A stretch of DNA of 64,000 bases from Hevea brasiliensis (lineage: Eukaryota; Streptophyta; Magnoliopsida; Malpighiales; Euphorbiaceae), in assembly GCF_030052815.1 (NCBI RefSeq), contig NC_079503.1:44434735-44498734 (forward strand), given 5' to 3'. Shown piece after piece: positions 25,399-37,287 of this stretch. The notes below the pieces were generated by a model. The model worked only from the letters and a program-made list of their open reading frames with translations. It ran no database searches and had not been told where the DNA came from. Position numbers and translations under genes: made by a program. Position 1 is the stretch's first letter, and each line of letters opens with the position of its first letter.

Positions 25399-26847
25399 TG
25401 TCACGACCCAAATTATGGGCCAGACTAGCACTAGGACTTGGGTCAACATAAGACCCTCAAAACTCGTAGTAAGCCTAACTGATTTTAGCCCAACCATAAA
25501 GCCCTTATTTAGAGCCTATTTTCAAGAAATCAACCGAATAGAGTCCGACTATAAACTGGACTATCGAACGGAGAGTTTTAGCTCACCTAACATGTGTTCA
25601 CAAAATATATAAAATTAGGGAGCTCTGCTCACCCTCACAATCCTCAATATAACAATTATATCAAATGGGAGCTCAGCTCCCTCCTCCAAGGTATATATTC
25701 ATCCCATTCAACCACACATGCATAAATGGGTTTACAATTTTAAAATAAATAATCTTTTATAGTCCTACACTAAATATAATATTCCTAGCACATGCAGAGT
25801 CTAGATTTTTAATCAATACTATGAAATACTGATATCTACTACTAGTATACCTGTGAGGAAAGAAGTAGGTTAATCACAAAGAAAGAGAAACTCCTATAAC
25901 CTGGAAAAAAAAATAGGGTGAATAGGAGTGAGCATTCAACTCATTGAGTAAGATATTGATTTTAAATACAATTTCTATAACTATCTAGGGCTAATGCATT
26001 CCAAAAGATGAAATGCAGCATATATCAACACATTCAACCAAGTTCAAACAATATTCACACAAAGAATAATTTAGAGCACTCACACACCCACATGTCACAT
26101 CAATCAAATATATATATATGAGAGCTGATCCCCTACATAGCTCTCTTAATTCCAACTTCTGTTGGTGAAATCAACTCGAGCTGGACTTTCTTTTAATAAT
26201 CCAAATATGGGGGTCAACAAGATCAACTCAAAGTCGTACTCACCCTGACTTATCACAAAAAGAACCAGGCCCCAAGCAAGGCTAGCTTAAGCTAATCTGC
26301 TCGTTCTACCCATATCCAGTACCACACCTCACGCATGCCAACACACGCACATAGTTCCAAATTACCCTAAGGTGACACTCACATCAATTTCATCAAATAA
26401 CAATGCAACACAAAGTGTACCTATAATAGCTATATACATATAATTATAAGTGAATGCATGAGCATGCCTTGTATGTATAATAATATTAAAATTATAAATA
26501 AAATCAGTATCTACTCACAGTACACTGAGAATCACTATGGTGGCTGAGTGAAGGAGGATGGCTGACCCTGATCACTTAAATAATTATATTATTAAGTTAT
26601 CAAAATTAACTCAAAAGAAGACTTTAAAGTGTCAAAAGATAGCCTAACTTATACTGAAAATCCGGCAGAGTTTTTCTTTTACCTAGGACCTAACCAACCT
26701 GCAAAGTAGCTCAAATCACACTTCTAAAATCACAATTCTCAAATTCACATCTCAACAATATCATTGGGCCTCTCTTGGGCCCTCCAAACCAGTCAAAACT
26801 CACATACTACACAAAAAAATAATTATTTAAAAATTTGGGGTGTTACA
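25399..26847 (-). repeat. 3' LTR of family-D element (1449 bp)
   Basis: On the minus strand it begins TGTAACACCCCAAATTT (26847) and ends GGGTCGTGACA (25399). The first 450 bases and the part beyond 25862 match the right-hand copy at 61301 onward, but with many differences, so the element is old. The left flank GCTGT (25394-25398) is the expected TSD; its partner is outside the window. Confidence 0.88.
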
Positions 26848-26860
26848 TTATTCCCTCCTT
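26848..26860 (-). other. Polypurine tract of family-D element
   Basis: On the minus strand AAGGAGGGAATAA lies directly against the 3' LTR start. This is the expected plus-strand primer position. Confidence 0.75.
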
Positions 26861-27160
26861 ACAAAAAATTTGTTCTCAAATTTTACACAAAACTCAATAA
26901 TGACACACAGTCACACATCAAATTATGGATACTTGCTGCATAAATCTTGCTCTTCCTCAGTGCAGGAATATATCAAAATGTCATCTATGAATACAAAGAC
27001 AAAGCAATCTAAGAATAGCCTAAATACTCTGTTCATCAAATCCATAAAAGACACTAGTGCATTAATGAGTCCAAAAGACATCACCAGGAACTTATAATGA
27101 CCATACCTTATCCTAAATGTTGTTTTTGATACATCCTCATTTCGGATCCTCAGCTGGTGA
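26861..27160 (-). pseudogene. Family-D reverse transcriptase palm, second piece
   Basis: Minus-strand RT segment reading [54 protein letters not shown] and the catalytic FIDDILIYS. It ends shortly after (CTEEEQDLC), where an internal deletion jumps to the region before the polypurine tract. At 27160 it is interrupted by a solo family-B LTR; the upstream RT part lies at 34137-34652. It is similar to, but clearly different from, the family-A RT at 1-736. Confidence 0.87.
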
Positions 27161-30100
27161 TGTAAAACCCCTATGTTCAGTAGTGCGTTTTATTGTTCTA
27201 GTGACCAGTGTTGTCTGGACAGCTAGGATGCCTAGAACTACACTTGGATATGGGTGAAGAGACATAAAATAATGAAATACAAGAGAAGAAAATACAAGAA
27301 AAACAAAGAAAAAATAATAGCAATGAAATGTAACCAAGTTAAACGAGCCGAAAACCATAGCGATGGGTGACCGCACTGGGAAGTTGCAGCGTGGACCTTT
27401 GACTAGCCTTGGACCACGGAGAACCCTGAAAAATATTTTTAAGACTTAAATAAACATCTATTGAAGTATAAATATTATTAGAAATATCAAAGAAAAATTA
27501 ATTAATTAGTACAAAGAAAAAACGAAAAATCGAGAAAATGACAAAACTCGGTGTTACCGAAAAATCAGGAATACAACCCGAATAGGGGCATTTTGGTAAA
27601 TTGACACCCCGAGTTGTCTTTTAACCTAAATTTCCATTAAAAATAAATGATATTAAACTTTGAAAATACCATGAAAAATTAAAATGAGATACATTATGTA
27701 AATAGTGAAAGTGTGGTGGCCAAATTGCAAAAATTGGAAAGCTTAACATTAAAATAGATTTTTAATCAATTAGTTCTCCACTAACATCACTTAAGTGGAC
27801 AGCCAACTCCACTAACTCCATCTTCTTCTTCTTCTTCTACATTCTTCTCCAAGTCAAACCAAATTCTCTCAAAAATTCTTCCATGGCCGCACCATACCAC
27901 AAGCTCCATCTACCATGATTAAGCCATGGTTTCTTGCAAATTTCTTCATTAAAAGTGGTGTATACCTCTTGGGCAGATTATTGGGAGCAAGAAAGTTAAG
28001 TTTTGGTGAGGTTTTGAAGAACTTCAAAAGTGGTAAGTGAGTGTTTTCAATTCTTGTTTCATTAAAAGTGTAACCAAGGTTGTGGGTAATTGATTTATGG
28101 AAGAATTTTTGAAGTTTGATGTTTTAATGGAAATGTACATTTTGGCAGCTATGGAAATTCTATATATGTAGCTTGTTTTACTTGTTTATGGTTTGTCTAA
28201 GATGTTGTTATTGATGGCAGCATGTATATGTGTATAATGGTTTGAATTTAGACATGTAAATGAGGTATATCATGTGGTTAATTGTTATAATTGGACTTGG
28301 AAAAATTCTGAGTTATAATGTGTTTGTTGAGAGTTGTTACAAGCTGCCAAAATGACCAAAATGTGAAGTAAAGTGTGTTAATGTTATGGTACAAACCAGA
28401 ATTGGCATGGAAGAATTAATTTAGTAAGTGTTGGATGTGTAATTGTAAGGATAAACAATGTGTAATAGAACAGTGTACATTTTAGCTTAGAACTTTAAGT
28501 GTGTAACTCCAATTGGTATGAGACCAATTGGAGGTGAAACTAGGCACAAAATGTGCCAACTTTCATGAAGGAAACTTACCAAAATTCTGCCTAGAAGGTG
28601 ACTTGAAAAATGACCAAATCCGAATTAGTGACTTGAAAGCGTGGAAATTGACCAATTGGGCAGAAGTTAGTGTTTTGACCATAACTTACTCAAAACAAGT
28701 CTAAATGACCTGAAATTTTTACCATGAATAGTTTAGACATAGATCTACAATTCTTATGAACCAAAGCCCAGAAATGGCCAGAACCAAGCCAAATAGCTTG
28801 CACAAGTTCGGGTACCAAAACTGGCCGACCCAAAAGTGACCTAAAAATGACCTAAGCCTACCATTTTAGTGCATTCTGTCCAGTATTGGTAAATTGACCA
28901 TATCTTGGTCTACACAACCCAGAATGACCTGAAATTTTGCCCCGTGTGCAATAAGACATAGACCTACAAGTTTGTGGTTTGGACCAAAACTCAAAAATCG
29001 AGGAAACTAGGTCGTCCGGCTAGGTCAAAATAGTACACCGAAATCCGGTAAATTGCAATAAAATGCAATACACTTGGAAATAAAATTGGTAACATATACC
29101 AACACTAAAGGGCTATAAAATGTGACATATTGGTAACATTAGAATTAACTCACTTAGAGTGTATCAAGGGTCAACATTATAAGTTGACTAATGAAATGAA
29201 TTGAAGGAAATAGTATCAAGAAAATTTAGATATTAAATTTTATGGTTGGAAACAAATTCATTGAGTACTGAAACACTTTAAATTGTGTGTTTCAGTTGAT
29301 AAGGATATTGAGAAGCATAAAGAACATTGAGTCAAGGCCTAGGAGCTACTCAAATCAGGTTTGTGCACAATTAGTTTTTAACTAATTTTATTCTGAATAT
29401 TTCATATGATTAAATGACATATTTTTCTTATGTATTATGTTTAACAAGCATTGGATTTAATTCAATGATTATTGAAATTATTATAGTATGTATGAATTTA
29501 GCTTTATGAAATGGTATTTCCACAAGTCATAAGCATTGTTATGGATTGAATAAATTATGTTTTGGAAAATTGTGATAGAAAATGTTTTGAATTGTGATGG
29601 GCAATTTGCATGAAAAAATGCAAATTTATTATTTGAATTGTGATGAGCATAAAAATTATTGGATATTGGAATTGACTTTGAATCGAATTGTATTGTGATT
29701 TATGCTCACTGAAAGGATTGTGATATTGTTTTATATCTCACTATAGATGTTTGACTAGGTTATTACTCGTCTCTTTCATTTGTTAAGAAGACAATGGAGT
29801 TAGTTATGTTTTGATTACCATAATACGTGCACAGGCTTAGATTCTCCTCTTATTAGAGGTTAAATCTAAGTTTTATGTTATGGCCCTTTCGGAAGATTCA
29901 TTATTGTGGTGTATACTGTGCACGATGATTCGACCTCCCCGACCATAGGGAGTTAGAATCACCTTGAAGATGGCCCTTTCGGATTAGTCTTGCATAGTTA
30001 GTGAGATAAAGAATGGTTTTCGAGATAAAGAATGGTTTTCAAGATAAAGAATGTTTTTGAATAGTAAAGAATTGTGATTTCAATTATGATTTATGTATAA

Positions 30101-33100
30101 TTAATTTTGTTGGAATTACCTTAAATGGTTAGTTATGATTTGATAAATTGAATTTCGTGATCAAAGTCATTTTATACAAATGATTTATATTATTGACAAT
30201 GAATATTTTGAGTTTTGGAATTTGATGAGTATCCTGATTTCCAAATTATTTACTGTAATTTTGCTAAGGTATATTGAACTATGTTTTAAGTTATAGTTGT
30301 GCACCTCTGAGTTCACCACTCAGCGATAGCTTTGTATGCTGTCGCAGGTGAAAAGAGCATAGAGCATGTGACACCCCTTACCCGTGTACAGTATACCCGA
30401 GTAAGTAATGCCACACGGTGTACTGGCACACTCTAATATACCTTACTTAATTTGTGTCATGCTTTTGAAGTTAATTTATGAAATATGATTTATTTTAACT
30501 ATTTATCAAAAGTATTATTCATTTGAGGTTCCGAAGATTTTAAGGAAAATCCAGCGGAGTACCGGCTAAAAATGGAGAAAACAGTTCTTCGGAACCTGTT
30601 AAAAACACTTCCAATATACTATTTCATTCATTCTCAACTCCAATATCATCAATAAAACTCAATATCAATATCTCAATAATTTGTCAATTTCAGGTCTCAA
30701 CAACCTTTTTCATTTCTCAAAACATCCCTTTCTCAGGGTTCTCATATATAAACAACCATTAAATGCTCAATTTAATACCATACATGACCATAAATCTTTA
30801 TTATTTACATGAACCTCAAAATACATTACATAAATCCCAAATACATATGAGAAAATAAAAAGTTAATTACAAAATGACAAAATGACATCTAGTGTCCTAC
30901 CAATGCACTGCAGGTGACGAGGTGACACGGACACTGAGCAGAACTGCCGGATGGACTCACCCGATCGTGGTCTACTGGGCTCGCGATCGGGATCTCCAGT
31001 ACCTACGCGTGGCAAAAGCAACGCGCTAAGCAATAATGCTTAGTGGTGCAATAATATAATAAAAGAAAATAGCAAGAAAATAAATGTGTATAGAATGTGT
31101 ATGCTTTCTTTGTTTGGTATTGATATATTCATTGTTTCATTAACGTTGTTCACTTTTATTCATTTGGTTGCCCCAAGTAACCTACACTAGATGACTGGAC
31201 TGGATAACGGGTAAACTGGCACTGGGTACCTAGTACCTCGGGCCGTCACACCATCGGTCACATATGCATCTCCCGGTGTGCAACAGAATAGCTAACAAGC
31301 TGTAAATAATATCAGGCACAAGGCCAAGTCTCAATACAAAGTCAGAATGGCTAAAAGCCATGAAATCTCGGAATGGCATATTGCCATGTGCAGTACTGCT
31401 AACTGAACCCTATTGGCATGCCAAACTATCCAAACCAATCTTGTTAGGTATACTAGGGCATTTGAAACTTTTAAATTCTTCAATTTGTGAATTTCAACTT
31501 TTTTGGTGTCACTATTCATCATTGGTCAACAAAAATGTTGACTTTTGGAATAAAAATGTGTACATTGACTTTGGCACTCCCAACATACCACATTTGGTGT
31601 TTAAAACTTGTTGGCATTAAGTGTTAATACCATTCCAAAGTGAAACTCAAAACAAGCAGAATTTTCAGTTTTGGTGAGTCAACTTCACTGTTCCATTAGA
31701 CACTGTTACTGTTGGAATTTGAAGAAATGTAAAACATGAAAGTTGTTCCTTATTTTGTCTAGTTGAATTTCCTTTTTTGAATCACTCCATTTGGAGTTTT
31801 TTAGCTCCAGATATGGCCCAAAAACCCAAGCTGGCCGGATTGCCAAATCTGCAGATTTACCATATCTATAGTGCATGAACAGTAACTAGAGTCACTTGGT
31901 TGGCTGGGTTCTGGCCATAATTTGGGGTAGGTTCCTTCATGAAAGTTGTTTGTCTATGTCTTAACTTGTTTCTGTAAGACTTTCAGGCCAATTGACCAAA
32001 TCTACAGTGAGTTATGGCCAAATGAACAGTTACTGTTCATTTGGTCAATTCTGCAGAGGCAGTTTCAGGGTTCCGGATTGGGGCCACGTTTTGGTCCTCT
32101 TGCTTTGGTCTTTTGGGCATGGTTTCTTCATAAAAAATGTGCCATTATAAGTTTAGTTTCATGTCCAATTGGCCAAACTTCAATTGGACTAACACAGCCC
32201 AAGTTATGGCAGTGCAAAGGGACTGAATTTTTTGTCCCTATGCTGCTGTCATAGGGCAGCCTGCAACCTCACTTTGCCATAGCATTTTTAAGTTCAATTT
32301 GTGGCCAACATACCTCAAATGGTCACTTATTGACCATTAGAGTGTTCTTTAATAGGTTGGTAAGCCAAATCAATTTTTCATGCTTCAAAACCCTAGTGTC
32401 CAAGGCAATTTACCCATAAACCTCCATTAGCACCCTAGTTAAACATCTATGTAAATATATAACTTAAATACAATCTTCAACTCATGCTAAGTCCATTAAA
32501 AACATTCAAAACCCTTCCTCTATTAGGGATGCCGAAATCAAGTGTTCATACCCATAGGTTTTTTGTTCATTTCAACTACAAATCTTACTAAGTTCAAGTC
32601 CAAAATCATGGAAATAAAGAGTTTAATGGGTATAAGTGCACTAACCTTGAATGGCAGATTTTTCCAAGCCTCTAAACCTCAATTTCCTTCCTCTTGTTGG
32701 CTGCCAAGAGCTTGTTTAAGATGTGGGGTAAGGTTTTAATGAAGTGAAGTTAGGGTTTAGTGGTGAAAAGAAGAGAGAAAATAAGCTTGATGGAAGTTGG
32801 CAATGGGGGTTTAGGGCAAGGTTGATTTCGGCTGCAATTGGGGAGCATGGTGGCTGCTGGATTTTGTGGTTATTTAGTCTTCATTTTATCTCTTTATTAG
32901 TTAGTCAAATGGTAGATTAATTGTGATTGGTTGAACATTTTAAATGACATCACTTTGATGTCATAAATAGCCATTTTTCCTCAATTTCTTTTCTTTCCTC
33001 CACTACTCATTTTCAATTTAATTTCTAGCAATATTTCTTCATATTTTATGTCATATTAATTATTTACTCAACTGGACAAGTCGGCCAAAAATCACCTCGG

Positions 33101-34136
33101 AAGGCGAAATGACCAAAATGCCCTCCGTTTGGCTTAACGGGTCAAAATCGTCTGTACCGATTGAAAATTTTTTCTAGGTATTTTCTTGGAAATCTAATGC
33201 CATGGGAACCTCAATTACCCTTCTCTGGAGTCCCAAAAATTATTTTATAATTTTTCCCCCGGGTCTAGGGCTCCTCGTTGCGAGAACCGCAACTTCCCTC
33301 CGGTTACCCATCGCTTGGGCACCAGCTCGTTTTGCTTGGTTGTATTTTATTTCTAAAATTTTTACTAAGTGTTTCTTATTAATATTTGAGTTAATTATGG
33401 TTCCCGACTTTAATTTTAATATTTTTCTGGACGTTCTAGCTGTCCGGACCGACACCGGTCACCGGAACAGTAGAATGTACGGAGTGGTTACCGGGAGGGT
33501 GTTACAGAGCAATTAAGTAAGCTTCTTTGAAGAGACATTCATATCAGCTCCAGGTATACCCATGTACACAGGTTTTGATGTATGTATGTAATAATATGTA
33601 TGTAAATTATTTGAGCAGTTGTATAAAAACTCTTGTAAAATATTTTGATATGTAATTAAATGTAAATTATTGTAAATGAAAATTTGAGATTTCATTTACC
33701 TGAATAGTTTTGTAATATTAATGGTGAGTCTTGTAATCAATGAAATGTTCTTTATGACGAGATTGGTTTGAAAGAGATTGATTTGATTATTGAGATTTGA
33801 ATTATGAGTTGAAATGAAGTTTATTGGAGCTGTATTTGAGAAATCATATTGGAATTGTGTTCTTTTTAGGTTTGAAGAATTGTTTTATTCAAAATACAGA
33901 TGGCACTCTACCAAAATTTTTACAGAAATTATTAATACTTTAAATTTGTTATTTGGTTTCACTTCAGTATAAGAAAATTTTATAACACCAGATTTTAATC
34001 GATGATTTAAATTTCACGAAAATTATTTTAAAATCTCTTATAGTATATCTAATGGGTTATCGATAGGCGAAGTACAGTAATTCATTAGGTGTACTACGGG
34101 ATCATGTTACATCTTACGGGGGAGTAGGGTGTGATA
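27161..34136 (+). repeat. Solo LTR, family B, with nested family-A LTR
   Basis: It starts TGTAAAACCCCTATG and ends AGTAGGGTGTGATA, with the perfect TSD GGTGA at 27156-27160 and 34137-34141. It interrupts the family-D RT frame. Without its own nested insertion (30362-33506) it is about 3.83 kb. It resembles the other family-B copy at 55585-59076 along its length, including the end blocks ATTGGTATGAGACCAATTGG near 28513 and TTCATTAGGTGTACTACGGG near the 3' end. Families A and B share several LTR blocks and look like sister subfamilies. Confidence 0.9.
30367..33506 (-). repeat. Solo LTR, family A, nested in family-B LTR (3140 bp)
   Basis: Minus-strand family-A LTR, from TGTAACACCCTCCCGG at 33506 to GGGTGTCACA at 30367. 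A perfect TSD GAGCA lies at 30362-30366 and 33507-33511. It contains TGGCATGCCA near 31411 and an antisense 102-codon frame at 31946-32254 like those in two other family-A copies. It is third-layer nesting: A inside B inside D. Confidence 0.93.
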
Positions 34137-34652
34137 GGTGATAACCTGACCTTAGTTCTATTTTTGAGAAAAATCTAGCCCCTTGCAGCTAATCAAATAG
34201 GTTATCAATCTGAGGAAGTGGATATATATTCTTAACAATCACTTTATTCAGCTATCTATAATCAATACACAACCTCAAAGATCCATCTTTCTTTCTCACA
34301 AACAGAACAGGAGCACCCCTAAGGTGAAGTACTTAACTGGATGAAACCCTTGTCCAGAAGTTCCTTTAACTCTGCTGGTACCATCCTGTAGGGTGGCATA
34401 GAAATGGGGTTTGTACCCGGCACAATATTTATGCAGAATTCAATCTCCCTATCAGGTGGCATCCCAGGAAGCTCCTCAGGAAAAATATCCATAAATTACC
34501 TAACAGCAGGTACATTTTTTGCACAAGTACCTTCAACAGATGTGTCCCTCATAAGTGCCACATAACCTTGACAGCCATGCCTTAATATCTTTCTGGCACT
34601 TATGGCTGACGCTAGATTGTATGAAGCTACACTCCTATCATTATCTAAGTAT
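34137..34652 (-). pseudogene. Family-D protease C-terminus and RT N-terminus
   Basis: Minus strand, reading from the Ogre-like insertion leftwards: YLDNDRSVASYNLASAISA, RKILRHGCQGYVALMRDTS (end of the protease region) and [20 protein letters not shown]. Next are [20 protein letters not shown], the RT finger region and QIDNLFD with a stop, then GARFFSKIELRSGYH. A stop lies before FMDIFP. The frame continues into 27160 across the family-B LTR. The protease active site would lie further upstream, near 54777 and beyond, but I could not recognise it there. Confidence 0.83.
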
Positions 34653-36421
34653 TTTCTTACAAAGGGGATTTCTGAATACTGAAACTCTTCATTTTCAGTT
34701 CATTCATTATCCTGTGACACTCTTACTTTCTGTCTTTGTTATCTTTATTTCCAAGCTCAACTTCATTCATACTCGGTTATAATTTTGATCGGACTGCATT
34801 TTAACAAGGTATTCTTCATTTCAAGGCGAATCTTAGTCTTCAGGTTACTAACCCGCGGCCCCATTACGTTCTGTGATCCCGTAGTTAGTTCAATAGATCC
34901 GACTCCCTATAGGTGAGTGATTATATTGCTTTTTATTAAGTGCTCGTTCTTATTTTACGTATTTCCTTTGTTCTTTATATATATATAATTTTCTCCAAAT
35001 TTATATTGCGCTAAAGAACACGAAGAAGGTTTTTCTCGAGTTTACTTCCTTATTGACCAGTCCATTCTTTTTGTTAATCTTTGTTATTCCTGAATGTAAG
35101 TCCTCTAGTCCCGAGTAGCGTATAAGTGGTTGGATAAAATTTAGGTAACTGTATCTTAAGGGACTCTTTAAAATAATGAAAGGTCTGAATGATAAGTTGG
35201 GAAAATAGTAAGGCCCAATCACTAGAATAACACAAAAGACAATTGAGTAAGACGTTATAAGGCAGAGTAAAACCGAACCTTAAGATAGATAAATGGGATA
35301 GATCGGGTATCAAAAGGTACTGGTAAGGCGACCACATAGGAAGGTCGAAAAATTCAGTTTGGTATCCCCTGACTAGTCACAAGGTACCAATGAGTTAAAA
35401 GAAGCCTTATTCCGAGCCCCGGCATCTTTGAATGCCAGATTTCTTAGTTCTAGGATTTCGTGATGGGTAGCTATGATCAAATTTCGAGAGATCAGAAAAG
35501 CCCTTATCCGACTCCTATTAGAATAAAAGAGATCGGAAGAGAGTTCTTATCCGATTCTCAATTTAAAATTTTAAAAAATATTTAAAAGAGATCGGAGGAG
35601 AGTTCTTATCCGGTTCTCAATTTAAAATTTTAATAAATATTTAAAGGTTCTCAATTTAAAATTTTAATAAATATTTAAAAAGGGATCGGAGGAGAGTTCT
35701 TATCCGGTTTTCAATCTAAAATTTTAATAAATATTTAAAAGGAGATCGGATGAGAGTTCTTATCCGGCTCTCTATCTAAAATTAAAAAAAAATATTTAAA
35801 AGAGATCGGAGGAGAGTTCTTATCCGATTCTCAATCTAAATTTTAATAAATATTTAAAAGGAGATCGGAAGAGAGTTCTTATCTGATCCTCAATCAATTT
35901 TTTTAATCTAAAAGAGATCGGAGGAGAATTTTTATCCGATTCTCAATCAAGATCTTTAATGAATATGTGAAAGAGGTCGGAGGAGAGTTCTTATCCGATT
36001 CTCAAACTGAATTATTTATATGCACAATAATCCCCAAAATAAAACCAATACGCAACAGCCACTCACTAAGGTTGTCTCATTTACTTATGTATCTGAGTAA
36101 TCCGAATTAGTAAAATATCAAATATTCCTTTTGTCAAAAGGATTAACATTTCCATTCAAACCCTCATAACTATCAATTCTAATTTATAAAGGACGTAAAG
36201 TTAAATCTACTTACCCTCTTTGAGGGACGAGGTGGGGTGCCTAACACCTTCCCCACCCGTTTACGGACCCCGAACCTAGAATCTCTGTTTTTGAAGTGGT
36301 TTCATTTTAATTTACTTTCACAAACGATTTTCTTTAATTTCCCTCAAAATTAAAGTGGCGACTCCTCACTTTTCCCACTTCGGTGAGTGTTCATCCAGGC
36401 GACCGCAAAACCCTTGCGACA
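34653..36421 (+). repeat. 5' LTR of Ogre-like element, truncated to R-U5
   Basis: Matches 53034-54771 of the 3' LTR; the first 4397 bases of the LTR (all of U3 and the TATA box) are missing. The left edge sits exactly against the TSD. The 3' end GCGACA is followed by the PBS. It contains a tandem array of about 58-base units (35489-36011), with one partial duplication near 35640 that the 3' LTR lacks. Without U3 the element has no promoter of its own. Confidence 0.88.
35489..36011 (+). repeat. LTR-internal tandem repeat (about 58 bp unit)
   Basis: About nine units of the form AGATCGGAGGAGAGTTCTTA, TCCGATTCTCAAT, then an AT-rich tail. ATCGGA and TCCGAT within each unit are inverted and can pair as a 6-bp stem. 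The same array is at 53870-54366. Confidence 0.9.
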
Positions 36422-36424
36422 GCT

Positions 36425-36442
36425 TGGCGACTCCGCTGGGGA
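36425..36442 (+). other. Primer binding site, probably tRNA-Arg
   Basis: TGGCGACTCCGCTGGGGA starts three bases after the LTR end. Its complement fits a tRNA 3' end with acceptor stem CGGAGTC, discriminator G and CCA. From memory this is plant tRNA-Arg, the primer reported for Ogre elements; the tRNA identity was not checked. Confidence 0.75.
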
Positions 36443-37287
36443 GTTTATTTGGACTTAACCCCAGTGGAGAGGTCCAAAAGTAGATTTAATTTTGCGATCA
36501 AATCATAGTTAGGTGGGCTCACTCCGCAAAATTTTATACGTTAATTATTGTTATTCTTGCTAACTGTTTTGCTTATCTTGCTTATTTTACTTCCTACAGC
36601 GCTCTTCGTCTAAAAAAAAAAAAAAGGATAATTTCCCCCTGTATTGGGAAGAGGTAAAGATATCCCTTCACACACTGAACACTCACATGATGTCCTCACA
36701 CACTTCAGCCCTATACCCGGGCTTTCTTACCCTTTTAGGAAAATAGGAGGGGGTCATGTAGCGGTACCCGTGGGTTTTTACCCCGTTAGTATCCGTGAAG
36801 GCTTCTGCTCAAATTGAAACTCGTTCTATTCACTGTGATACCCGTGGAATTTTCCCGACAGTATCATGGGGGATAGAATGGGGCTCTACTGTTTACAGTA
36901 GGGGCAATTTGGGAACCTGTGGCTTTTAGAAAATTAGACCTTGAGCTAAACTATCACGATAGCTGGAAGCCGTAGCAAGCTACCTTGTAAGATAGAACTG
37001 TCCAATTAGGTAGCACCTAGCCGGTACTAGGACTCTCCTTTATTTTAGGACAAAAGGGGCATACTTACTCTTACCCTATTCTGTTTATTTTATTTTGTTC
37101 TTATTTTTAAGGGTAATCTTGAATCATACTATTAAGAAAACCTACACATTTTCCTACTTTGATAAATGTGTAGGTGTCACTCTGCCAACAGTTTAATTCA
37201 AAATTACCCGAATTTATCCCGCTAACAAGTTTTTTCTACAGGCATCACTAAAATAAGGTCTGTAAAAGGATAAGCATCATTTTTAAC
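36443..37287 (+). other. 5' leader of Ogre-like element
   Basis: Untranslated region between PBS and ORF1, about 845 bases. It contains an A tract near 36614 and repeated GTACCCGTGG/TACCCGTGGAA-type blocks near 36765 and 36838. No ORF recognised. Confidence 0.6.
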
